Shown: one piece after another, positions 54,494 through 63,300 of the stretch
Layout: each line of letters opens with the position of its first letter
Position numbering within the stretch: the stretch's first letter is position 1
Assembly: GCA_963712175.1 (NCBI GenBank)
Contig: CAVQGZ010000013.1
Coordinates: forward strand, 13,795 to 77,794
Length of the DNA stretch: 64,000 nucleotides
Source of the DNA: CAVQGZ01 sp963712175
GTDB lineage: Bacteria; Actinomycetota; Actinomycetes; Jiangellales; Jiangellaceae
Reading direction: 5' to 3'
The notes under the pieces: generated by a model
Seen by the model: only the letters and a program-made list of their open reading frames with translations
Databases searched by the model: none
What the model was told of the DNA's origin: nothing
Translations under genes and position numbers: made by a program

Positions 54494-55035
54494 GCCTGAG
54501 TCAGCTGCCGCATCGCGTCGACGAGCGCTGCCTGGCTGAGGCCGCCGGCGAAGGTCTGCGAACGACCGTCGTCGTCGACGAACACGAAGGTCGGCTGAGC
54601 CACGACCCCGAACTGCCGCCACACGTCCCCCTCGACGTCGGCGACGTGCACGAACGAGTCGGCCCCGGTATCGGTCACAAACGCCTGCATCTCCTCCAGA
54701 GTTCCGCTGGAGGCGACGCCGACCACCCGAACATCACCGCCGAGCTCGTCCGCTGCGGCCGCCACCTGGGGAGCCTCGGCCCGGCAGATCGTGCACCACG
54801 GAGCCCAGAACCACAGGACGACGTCCTGTCCGGCCAGGCTCGACGCGTCGAAGGCGGCGCCCTCGGTGGTGACGGACTCGAACGCCAGCGGATGGTCCTC
54901 CGCTGCCGACGATTGCGCCGCCTCGACGGACGTCGCGGTCGGTTGGGCGGCGGATTCCCCGCTCGAGGTGGCGCAGCCGCCGACCGCGAGGGCGAGCGTG
55001 ACCGTGGCGGCGACCCGTGGAACCAGATGTCTCAC
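54490..55035 (-). CDS. TlpA/ResA-like thioredoxin-fold lipoprotein
   Basis: About 181 residues: a signal peptide ending in a lipobox (TLALAVGGC), a Ser/Ala-rich spacer, then a redoxin domain with VVLWFWAPWCTICRAEAPQV (CTIC active site) and the cis-proline region GVVAQPTFVFVD. It should act outside the membrane in thiol-disulfide exchange. The start is uncertain: GTG 55035 gives a compact signal peptide, while ATG 55095 lies 5 nt behind the DUF1028 stop; neither has a good ribosome binding site. Coupled to the DUF3179 gene downstream. Confidence 0.82.
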   Translation of the reverse strand: MRHLVPRVAATVTLALAVGGCATSSGESAAQPTATSVEAAQSSAAEDHPLAFESVTTEGAAFDASSLAGQDVVLWFWAPWCTICRAEAPQVAAAADELGGDVRVVGVASSGTLEEMQAFVTDTGADSFVHVADVEGDVWRQFGVVAQPTFVFVDDDGRSQTFAGGLSQAALVDAMRQLTQA

Positions 55036-55100
55036 GAAGGCTGCAACCCGTCCGGTCCGTCCCGGGATTCCCGTGGCGGGCCGGCCGACGGCCATCGCGC

Positions 55101-56015
55101 CTACAGGGCGGGACGGGCGCCGAGCAGGGTCTCGGCCACCCCGGGCTGCAGCAGCCCCGCGCCCACGCAGCGCCCCAGCAGGTCCGCCCATCGCGCCCGC
55201 TGATCAGACGTGTCGATCGGCGCCCAGGCCTGCCGGGCCTCGTCCACGGCGCCGACCTCGGCGAGCGTGGCGGACTGCCAGAACGAGAACTCGAGGTAGC
55301 TCGGGGCGGCCTCCACGGCCTCGCGATAGGCCTCGGCGGCACCGGCCATCTCACCGGCGGCGACCAGGCCGTCGGCGACGTCCAGGCGCTGGTTCGCCAG
55401 CGCCAGAGAGGTGAGGCGCCGAAGGTGGGGCAGCGGCTCCGGGTCGTCGTCCACCCGCACGTCGACGACGCCGTCGACCAGCGGATCGCCGCTCGGCTCG
55501 GGAGCGACGACGACAAGGGCAGCAGCCTGACGACCACGGATGTCCCCACCGTGTGCCTCCGCCGCGTCGAGCGCCGCCAGCAGGCGCGCGGCAAGCCCCT
55601 GCCCGGCCGACCGCGTGAACGCCTCGGCCATCGCCTCCGGCACCCCGCCCTGCAGCATCATGTTCGCCTGCGCGCTGAAGCCGTCACCGATCACTTGGCC
55701 GGCCTCCCGGATGCAGCCGTCGCCGGTATGTGCCGCGACGTCGCCGCCGGCCGAGACAGCGGCGACCTGGCGGACACGGGGGTTCTCGTCCATCGCGATC
55801 GACTCCGCGAGCGCGGCCTCGGGGCCGAGCCCCGCGCGCATTCCCGACAAGGTGCGCTCCCCGTGCGCCATCAGCACATGGGCCTGGGTGGCGACCACCC
55901 CTACCCCCGGCTCGATGTACCGGGCGATGCGGCCGGCGGCGAGCACGTGGCTCGCGACGGCCATCCCGAGCATCCCAGTGTCTGGGCAACGAGCGACGAT
56001 CGAGTAGGTCACCAC
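55101..56015 (-). CDS. DUF1028 family protein (Ntn-hydrolase-like)
   Basis: 304 residues. The DUF1028 domain fills the first ~215 residues: YSIVARCPDTGMLGMAVASH, VVATQAHVLMAHGERTL, a typical AHTGDGCIREAGQVIGDGFS and AQANMM. The family resembles Ntn-type hydrolases and is of unknown function. The last ~90 residues are a helical, TPR-like extension (AEAYREAVEAAPSYLEFSFW). Two adjacent GTG codons (56015 and 56012) can serve as start; CAAGAT lies 6 nt before the second-listed position. Heads the group with the two lipoprotein genes. Confidence 0.83.
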   Translation of the reverse strand: MVTYSIVARCPDTGMLGMAVASHVLAAGRIARYIEPGVGVVATQAHVLMAHGERTLSGMRAGLGPEAALAESIAMDENPRVRQVAAVSAGGDVAAHTGDGCIREAGQVIGDGFSAQANMMLQGGVPEAMAEAFTRSAGQGLAARLLAALDAAEAHGGDIRGRQAAALVVVAPEPSGDPLVDGVVDVRVDDDPEPLPHLRRLTSLALANQRLDVADGLVAAGEMAGAAEAYREAVEAAPSYLEFSFWQSATLAEVGAVDEARQAWAPIDTSDQRARWADLLGRCVGAGLLQPGVAETLLGARPAL

Positions 56016-56054
56016 CCCATCTTGCCTCGGCGCTGACAGGATGGGCAGGTGACC
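56007..56054. promoter_or_regulatory. 48-bp inverted repeat spanning two divergent starts
   Basis: Arms 56007-56024 and 56037-56054 match at 15 of 18 positions as inverted copies. Each arm holds a CANGAT-type -10 (CAAGAT minus, CAGGAT plus), 6 nt, then a GTG used by DUF1028 (minus) or the DUF4097-like gene (plus). Confidence 0.5.
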
Positions 56055-56762
56055 TCGAACCCGTCAGTCGACGTTCGGCTGACAGCCGGGCGAGTGATGG
56101 TGCGCGCCGACGCCGACGAGCCGGGCGTGAGTGTGGCCAGTGTCCGGGCGAAGCTGGCCAGCGACTCCCGAGCCGTGTCCGCGGCCGCCTCGGTGTCGAT
56201 CACCCACGACGGCGACCACGTGGCGGTCCGCGTTCCCGAACCCCCCGGTCGCGGTCGGGCACCCCAGGTCCTCGTCGAGATCGTGGTTGCCCCGGGAACG
56301 GACGTGACCTGCGAGGCTGGCGAGGCAGAGCTGGTCTGCGCCGGGCGCGTCGGAAGCCTCACTGCGCGGTCCAGCTCGGGCAGCGTCCATGCCGACGAGG
56401 TGGCCGGGCCCCTGGACCTGCGGACCGGCCGCGGACCCGTGACCGTGCACCAATGCCTGGCCGGCGGACAGGTCGCGGTTGCTGACGCGACGCTCATCAT
56501 CCGAGCCGTCGAAGGGCCCATCAACATCCTGGGCCGCTCCGGCGACGTCCACGTCTGGTGGTTGGCGGCGCCGGCGAACGTGAGCACGTCGACAGGCAAC
56601 GTGCGCGTCGGCTGGGCGAGCGGGAGGCCGGCGCGCCTGGCCTTGACGTCGGGCACCGGCAGGGTCGAGGCGGGTGTGCGGGACGATCCTGGTGCCGCTG
56701 ATGTCCTGACGGTCAGCACGATCTCCGGCGACATCCGCGTGACGCAGGCGCAGCGTCGATGA
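56049..56762 (+). CDS. DUF4097-like beta-helical protein
   Basis: 237 residues of repeating short beta strands with Gly/Ser/Thr turns (GSLTARSSSGSVHADEVAGP, NVSTSTGNVRVGWASG, LTVSTISGDIRV), typical of the DUF4097/putative adhesin family, which folds as a beta helix. No signal peptide or membrane helix is seen, so it is probably cytoplasmic. Function unknown. GTG start preceded by CAGGAT at 6 nt. Convergent with dcd, 17 nt apart. Confidence 0.75.
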   Translation: MTSNPSVDVRLTAGRVMVRADADEPGVSVASVRAKLASDSRAVSAAASVSITHDGDHVAVRVPEPPGRGRAPQVLVEIVVAPGTDVTCEAGEAELVCAGRVGSLTARSSSGSVHADEVAGPLDLRTGRGPVTVHQCLAGGQVAVADATLIIRAVEGPINILGRSGDVHVWWLAAPANVSTSTGNVRVGWASGRPARLALTSGTGRVEAGVRDDPGAADVLTVSTISGDIRVTQAQRR

Positions 56763-56779
56763 CCCTCGGGCTGCGACCC

Positions 56780-57355
56780 TCAGACTTCGCCGCGATGGAA
56801 GCTCAGGTACGACCGACTCGGCGTCGGGCCGCGCTGACCCTGGTAGCGCGAGCCGTGCCGCGCCGAGCCGTACGGGTGCTCGGCCGGGCTGGACAGCCGG
56901 AAGAAGCACAGCTGGCCGATCTTCATGCCCGGCCAGAGCATGATCGGCAAGGTTGCGACATTGCTGAGCTCGAGGGTGACGTGACCGGAGAAGCCAGGGT
57001 CGATGAACCCCGCGGTCGAGTGCGTCAGCAGTCCTAGGCGCCCGAGCGACGACTTGCCCTCCAACCGGGCAGCCACGTCGTCGGGCAGCGTCACCACCTC
57101 GAACGTCGAGGCCAGCACGAACTCACCAGGGTGCAGCACGAAGGCCTCGTCCCCGGTCGTCTCGACCAGGCGAGTGAGCTCCGTCTGCTCCGTGGCTGGA
57201 TCGATGTGCGGGTAGCGGTGATTCTCGAACACCCGGAAGAACCGGTCGAGGCGCACGTCGACGCTCGAAGGCTGCACCATGGCCTCGTCGTAGGGCTCGA
57301 GCACGACGCGCCCGCTGTCGACCTCGGCGCGGATGTCACGGTCACTCAGAAGCAT
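56780..57355 (-). CDS. dcd: dCTP deaminase (probably bifunctional, dUMP-forming)
   Basis: 191-residue dUTPase-superfamily enzyme. Signatures: MLLSDRDI at the start, QPSSVDVRLDRFFRVFENH, LEGKSSLGRLGLLTHSTAGF and DPGFSGHVTLEL. The mycobacterial homologue of this length deaminates dCTP and hydrolyses the dUTP to dUMP, feeding dTMP synthesis; the same is likely here. ATG 57355 follows TAGGGT at 6 nt. Confidence 0.94.
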   Translation of the reverse strand: MLLSDRDIRAEVDSGRVVLEPYDEAMVQPSSVDVRLDRFFRVFENHRYPHIDPATEQTELTRLVETTGDEAFVLHPGEFVLASTFEVVTLPDDVAARLEGKSSLGRLGLLTHSTAGFIDPGFSGHVTLELSNVATLPIMLWPGMKIGQLCFFRLSSPAEHPYGSARHGSRYQGQRGPTPSRSYLSFHRGEV

Positions 57356-57361
57356 GGCCCG

Positions 57362-57367
57362 ACCCTA
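57362..57367 (-). promoter_or_regulatory. -10 box, leaderless dcd transcript
   Basis: TAGGGT (minus strand), 6 nt before ATG 57355. Confidence 0.5.
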
Positions 57368-57462
57368 GGGGCCGACCCGAGGCGACCCGCGCAACCCCAC
57401 CACCACAAGTCGGGTCCTGCGACCCTGCCCCGCGACACGGCATAGTCCGGCAGGCTGGGCCA

Positions 57463-58245
57463 ATGCGGGTTGCCCTCTTCGTCACGTGCGTGAACGACGC
57501 GATGTTCCCGGACACCGGCAAGGCGACGGTCGCGATCCTGCGCCGGCTGGGGATCGACGTGGAGTTCCCTCTCGAGCAGTCCTGCTGCGGTCAGCCCCAC
57601 TACAACTCCGGGTACCCCACCGAGGCTGTGCCCCTCGTGCGCCGGTTCGTGAAGACCTTTGCCGACTACGACGTCGTCGTGAGCCCCTCCGCATCGTGCG
57701 TCAGCATGATCCACGAGTACTACCCGAGCCTTGCGCAGCGGCAGTCGGACGAGGCGCTGAGCGCCGATGTCGATGCGCTCGTGCCCCGTGTCCTCGAGCT
57801 GAGCCAGCTGCTCGTCGACACCCTGGAGGTCACCGACGTAGGCGCATTCTTCCCCCACACCGTCACCTACCACCCGGCATGCCACGGACTGCGAATGCTC
57901 GGTCTGGGCGAGAGCTACCCCCGCTTGCTACGCGACGTTGACGGGCTGACCCTGCTGGACCTGCCGGGGGCGGAGGAGTGCTGCGGCTTCGGTGGAACAT
58001 TCGCGCTGAAGAACGCCGACACCTCGAGCGCCATGGTGAGCACCAAGGTCGACAACGTTCTCGCAACGGGAGCCCAGGTGCTGACGACGAGCGACAACAG
58101 CTGCCTGATGAATGTGGCCGGGGCACTCGTTCGCGAGACGAGGGCGATGCGCTTCATGCACGCCGCCGAGATCCTCGCGACGACCCGTGCCGGTGGCGAG
58201 TCGTGGCGCGAGACCATGCCGAGTCTTGTCAGGGCCGACGCATGA
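57463..58245 (+). CDS. lutA: L-lactate utilisation protein LutA (Fe-S oxidoreductase)
   Basis: 260-residue protein with two cysteine-rich CCG domains (SCCGQPHYNSGYP with upstream Cys in FVTCVNDAMFPDTG, and HPACHGLR followed by ECCGFGGTF), as in LutA/GlpC-type electron-transfer subunits. With LutB and LutC it oxidises L-lactate to pyruvate. ATG 57463 is preceded by CAGGCT at 6 nt, a weak -10. First gene of lutABC; its stop overlaps the lutB start (ATGA). Confidence 0.93.
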   Translation: MRVALFVTCVNDAMFPDTGKATVAILRRLGIDVEFPLEQSCCGQPHYNSGYPTEAVPLVRRFVKTFADYDVVVSPSASCVSMIHEYYPSLAQRQSDEALSADVDALVPRVLELSQLLVDTLEVTDVGAFFPHTVTYHPACHGLRMLGLGESYPRLLRDVDGLTLLDLPGAEECCGFGGTFALKNADTSSAMVSTKVDNVLATGAQVLTTSDNSCLMNVAGALVRETRAMRFMHAAEILATTRAGGESWRETMPSLVRADA

Positions 58246-59717
58246 GCGGCGCGACCGGCCCCGTGGTCTGGGCGGACGTCCCGCCGTTCCCGGAGGCGGC
58301 CAAGGAGCAGCTCGCGAAGCAGGAGCAGCGCGAGACGCTGCAACGAGTCACCCACCACATCCGCACGAAGCGGGCTGGTGTAGTCGACGAGCGGGACGAC
58401 TGGCAGCAGCTGAGGCTGGCCGGCGAGGCCATCAAGACCCGCACGCTGCGTCACCTGGACACGTACCTGGAGCAGGCCGAGGCCGCCCTGACGGCTGCCG
58501 GGGTCACGGTGCACTGGGCGGTGGACGCCGATCACGCCAACCGCATCATCCACTCCCTAGTCAGGGCCACCGGCGAGACCGAGGTCGTCAAGATCAAGTC
58601 CATGGTCACGGCTGAGATCGGGCTCAACGAGTACCTGCAGAAGCGCGGAGTCACCGCGACCGAGACCGACCTTGCCGAGCTGATCGTGCAGCTCGCGGAC
58701 GACCGGCCGAGCCACATCCTCGTGCCGGCCATCCATCGCAACCGCGCCGAGATCCGCGACATCTTCGACGAGCACATGCCCGGCACGCCGGCAGGCCTCT
58801 CCGACGACCCCGTCGAGCTGGCCGGCCAGGCCCGGCGCCACCTGCGGGAGAAGTTCTTGCGCGCTCGGGTGGCGATATCGGGCGCCAACTTCGTGGTCGC
58901 CGAGACAGGCACCCTGTGCATCGTCGAGTCTGAGGGCAACGGGCGGATGTGTCTGACGCTGCCTGACACCCTCATCTCCGTCGTCGGCATCGAGAAGATC
59001 GTGCCCACCTTCGCCGACCTCGAGGTCTTTCTGCAGCTGCTGCCGCGCTCGAGCACGGGTGAGCGCATGAACCCGTACACGTCGCTGTGGACCGGTGTCA
59101 CCCCCGGCGACGGACCAGCGAACCAGCACGTCGTCTTCCTCGACAACGGCCGCACCGCAGCCCTGGCAGACCCGGTCGGCCGACAAGCACTGCGCTGCAT
59201 CCGCTGCTCGGCCTGTCTGAACGTGTGCCCCGTGTACGAGCGGACGGGCGGGCACGCCTACGGCTCGGTCTACCCGGGTCCGATCGGCGCCATCCTGACC
59301 CCCCAGCTGCGGGGCATGGATGCTCCCGCCGACCGGGCGCTGCCGTTCGCGTCGTCGCTGTGCGGCGCCTGCTACGAGGTGTGCCCGGTGCGCATCAACA
59401 TCCCGGCCGTGCTGACCCACCTGCGGGCCAAGGCCGTCGACCACGATCGCGCGCACAACAAGCGCCTGCTCGAGCGGGCCGTGTTCCGCACGCTCTCGGC
59501 TGGCTTCAACAGCGACCGTCTGTACGAGGCGGGACTAGCGGCGGGGCTGCCCGCAGCCCACGCAGCGACCGGCGGTGACGGTATTCGCCGGTTGCCCTTC
59601 CTCGGCAGCCGATGGACGCAGAGCCGCGACGTCATTCAGCCTCCGAAGCAGAGCTTTCGATCGTGGTGGACAAGCCAGGATCGTGCTCGTGCTGCCGAGG
59701 GAGGGGGTCCGCAGTGA
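58242..59717 (+). CDS. lutB: L-lactate utilisation protein LutB (iron-sulfur)
   Basis: 491 residues: an N-terminal LUD domain (LREKFLRARVAISGANFVVA, then ETGTLCIVESEGNGRM) and two 4Fe-4S clusters, CIRCSACLNVCPVY and CGACYEVCPVRINIP, followed by a C-terminal helical domain. It carries electrons in lactate oxidation. ATG 58242 overlaps the lutA stop, and the stop overlaps lutC (GTGA); the longer frame from 57978 is a shadow within lutA. Confidence 0.94.
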   Translation: MSGATGPVVWADVPPFPEAAKEQLAKQEQRETLQRVTHHIRTKRAGVVDERDDWQQLRLAGEAIKTRTLRHLDTYLEQAEAALTAAGVTVHWAVDADHANRIIHSLVRATGETEVVKIKSMVTAEIGLNEYLQKRGVTATETDLAELIVQLADDRPSHILVPAIHRNRAEIRDIFDEHMPGTPAGLSDDPVELAGQARRHLREKFLRARVAISGANFVVAETGTLCIVESEGNGRMCLTLPDTLISVVGIEKIVPTFADLEVFLQLLPRSSTGERMNPYTSLWTGVTPGDGPANQHVVFLDNGRTAALADPVGRQALRCIRCSACLNVCPVYERTGGHAYGSVYPGPIGAILTPQLRGMDAPADRALPFASSLCGACYEVCPVRINIPAVLTHLRAKAVDHDRAHNKRLLERAVFRTLSAGFNSDRLYEAGLAAGLPAAHAATGGDGIRRLPFLGSRWTQSRDVIQPPKQSFRSWWTSQDRARAAEGGGPQ

Positions 59718-60367
59718 GTGGACGAGACACCATCCTGACCCGGGTTCGACAGGCACTGTCCGACGTCCCGGCGGACGAGTCGCCCGACGACGTCGCCGTC
59801 CCACGCGAGTACCGCCGAAGCAGCGATGGGGCTCGCGACGACGTCGTCGACCTCTTCGCGACGAACGTCCGCGACTACGGGGCAACGGTCCACCGGGTCA
59901 ACCCCGACGCCCTCCCACGAACAGTGCACGAGATCTGCCGTGAGCGCGGCGTGCGCACCATGGTCACGGCACCCGGGTTTCCGGAACAGCTGGTGACCGG
60001 CGCCGGCGTGGTTCTCATGCGCGACGACAGCCCGATGAGCCCCAGCTCGCTCGAGCGAGCAGACGGCGTCGCGACCAATGCCGCCCTCGGCATCGCCGAG
60101 ACGGGCACCATCGTCCTCGTGAGCGGTTCTGGCATGGGCCGTCGTGCCATCAGTCTCGTGCCGGACGTCCACGTCTGCGTCATCGATGAGAACCAGGTCG
60201 TGGCAACCGTTCCCGAGGCGATGGACGCGCTGGCGACGAGCGCGACCCGACCCATCACGTTCGTCTCCGGCGGTAGCGCGACGAGTGACATCGAGCTGGT
60301 TCGTGTCGAAGGTGTGCACGGACCTCGCGTTCTGCACGTGGTCCTGGTGACGAGCGACACCGCGTAG
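59714..60367 (+). CDS. lutC: L-lactate utilisation protein LutC
   Basis: 217-residue LUD-domain protein, third subunit of the lactate-oxidising complex. The characteristic part is GVATNAALGIAETGTIVLVS followed by SLVPDVHVCVIDENQVVATV; the end, TFVSGGSATSDIELVRVEGV then HGPRVLHVVLV, is the family C terminus. GTG 59714 makes a GTGA overlap with lutB. The upstream frame extension lies inside lutB and is not used. A regulator gene follows after 13 nt. Confidence 0.93.
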   Translation: MSGRDTILTRVRQALSDVPADESPDDVAVPREYRRSSDGARDDVVDLFATNVRDYGATVHRVNPDALPRTVHEICRERGVRTMVTAPGFPEQLVTGAGVVLMRDDSPMSPSSLERADGVATNAALGIAETGTIVLVSGSGMGRRAISLVPDVHVCVIDENQVVATVPEAMDALATSATRPITFVSGGSATSDIELVRVEGVHGPRVLHVVLVTSDTA

Positions 60368-60380
60368 GGCTGGTCGGCTT

Positions 60381-63300
60381 GTGGAGTATCGCGTCCTGGG
60401 CCCGATCGAGGTGGTGCTCGACGAGCAGCCGCTCGTGATCGGGGGATTCCGGCAACGCCTTGTGCTGGCTCTGCTGGTCTCTCGACCCGGAAAACCGGCA
60501 AGCACCGACTGGCTCGTGAACGCGGCGTGGGGAGGGTCCCCGCCGCGCACCGCTCGTCGAACGCTGCAGGCGTACATCACTCGACTGCGCCGGGTGCTCG
60601 GCTCCGACAGCATCACCACTCTCCCGAGCGGCTACACCTTGGTCGCCGATCCTGACGAGATCGACTGGATGCGCTTCGAGGTGCTGGCAGGACGAGGCGA
60701 CCGCCTGGTGGCGTCCGACCCGTCCGCTGCGTCCGCGACTCTGCGCCAGGCCCTGGGCCTATGGCGGGGCGACCCGTACGGCGACCTCGGCGAAGTGGCG
60801 GCGTTGGCGCCGGAGATCGGTCGGCTGCAGGAGCTCAGGCTTGCCACCACGGAACGACGCATCGACGCCGACCTCGCCGTCGGTCATGCGGTGGGACTCG
60901 TGGCCGAGCTCGAGGACCTCGTCGCCGGGCATCCGCTGCGCGAAGGCCTCCGTCGACAGCTCATGCTCGCGCTCTACCGATCCGACCGACAGGCCGATGC
61001 GCTGGCTCAGTACGCCGAGGCACGCAGGGTCCTGGACGAGGAGCTCGGGATCATGCCCTCGACGGATCTCCGCACGTTGCACGAGATGATCCTGCGCCAG
61101 GACACCGACCTCGACCTGCAGCCGCTCACCGACAGCCGCGCCTCGCTGCCCGGAGCTGGTGCCATCACCACACCGGAAGGGGGGCGGGGTTCGGACCTGC
61201 CGTCCGGGCTGGTCACCTTCGTGATGACCGACATCGAGGGGTCGACGAGGCTCCTTCGCCAGCTGCCCGACGAGTACGCGGGCCTGCTAGCGAGGCACCG
61301 TGAGATCCTCGCTGACGCTTCTGACCGCTATTCAGGAGCCGTGGTGTCAACGGACGGCGATGGGACGTTTCTGGTCTTCGCGCACGCCGCAGACGCCCTG
61401 CGCGCCTGCGCGGACGCCCAGGTGGCCCTGACAGCCGAGCCATGGCCGCACGACGTGGCGCTGCGCGTTCGGATGGGTGTTCACAGCGGGCTCGCCGTTC
61501 CCAAGGACGGTGACTACGTGGCGCTCGCTGCGCACCAGGTGGCGAGGGTCTCCGACGCGGCCAACGGAGGGCAGGTCTTGTCGTCTGCCGTTTCCGCGAA
61601 CGCCGTGCACGGCCACCCGGACCTCCCGCTCATCCCCCTCGGCCGCTACCGGCTGCGCGACTTCGATCAACCGGAGCCGCTGTATCAGCTCGATGTCGGG
61701 GGTCGGAGCGCAGAGTTCCCTCCGGTGCGGGCCCTGCCCGCCGAGCGGCACAACCTGAGCCTGCCCCGCAACAGATTCGTCGACCGGGTCGACGAGCGGG
61801 CCTTTCTCGTCGACAACCTCGCTGCAGGGGCTCTCGTGACCGTTGCAGGTCCGGGGGGTGTCGGCAAGACGCGGCTCACGGCCGAGGTCGGTGTCGACGT
61901 GGCCGATGGCTGGCCCGACGGCGTCTGGCGGGTTCCGATCGACACGTTGGGGCAGGAGGGAAGGCTGGTGGCCTCCGTCGCCGAGTCGGTCGGGGTACGG
62001 CTGACCCAGGACGACGCGACTGGAGAACTCCTCGCCCGCCTGAGCGAGTCACAGGCGCTGCTTGTTCTCGACGGCTGCGAGCGACATCTCACGGCGGTGG
62101 CGACCCTGGTAGACCGGCTCCTCAGCCTGCGCTGCCGGTGTGCTGTGCTCGCCACCAGCCGGGAGCCGCTGCATCTTCCGTCCGAGATCGTCCTCAGGTT
62201 GCGTCCGCTGTCTGCCGACATCAGGTCCACTGACGGAGGTGGTGGCGTGTCGAGTTCCCCAGCCGTGGACCTCTTCGTGGACCGTGCCCGTGCGGCGAAC
62301 GCCGCGTTCGAGCTGACCTCCGCCAACCAGTCCGACGTCCTCGAGGTCGTCAGGCGACTGGACGGACTCCCGCTGGCTGAGGAGATCGCCGCAGCCAAGA
62401 CCGTCGCGTTCTCCCCGGCCGAGCTCCTGGAGTCCCTCGACCAGGGCACTCGGATTCTGCAGAGCCCCAACCCCGCCTTGCCTGAGCGTCACCGGACCAT
62501 CCAGAACCTTCTTCGTTGGAGCGAAGATCTCCTGTCCGAGGCCGAGCGGGCCACCTTCCGTCGGCTTGCCGTGTTCGCGGGCCCCTTCACGCTCGCCCAT
62601 GCTCGGGTGGCGGCTGCTGGCCCCGGGGTCGACGAGGACGACTTGCCCGACCACGTCTGGGCCCTCGTGGACCAATCGTTGGTGCTGGCTGACCCCTCAG
62701 CCGGTGGGACCCGGTATCGCATGCTCGACCTGGTGCGACGCTTCGCCGAGAACCGGCTAGCCGACAACACAGAGACGGAATCGACCGCCTTGAGAGTGGG
62801 GCGGATGTACCTCGCCGATGTCGGGCCCAGCCACGCGAGTACCCGGCAGTGGATGACCGCCGTTGGGGCCGATCTTGACAGCATCCGTGGGGTCGTGTCG
62901 GTCCTGGCGCGTTCGACAGTCCCCGACGCGACGGAGCTGGCCGGCCAGCTCGCTGTTGCCGTCGTCCGCTACCTCGAGGGCACCCAGTCCTATCGGAGCG
63001 GGATCGACGAGGCTGAGGGATGGCTGCGAACGCTCCCGGCTGCGCCGGCAACCGTTCCCCTCTTGGCGGCGCTGGCCATGCTGCACCTGCGTCTCAACGA
63101 GATCGAGCAGGCGGAGAGGCTGGCGCGACGGGCAGAACAGGTGCGCGACGACCTGGGGGCTCCGGCGTGGGCGAAGTTCTCGGTGGAACGGGCGCTGGGG
63201 GAGGTGGCCAATCGCTCGGGACGACCGGAGCAGGCCGCCGCCATCGCCGAGGAGGCGCTGGCTCGGGCTCCCGACGCCCGGTCTCGCGCCCGGCTCTTCA

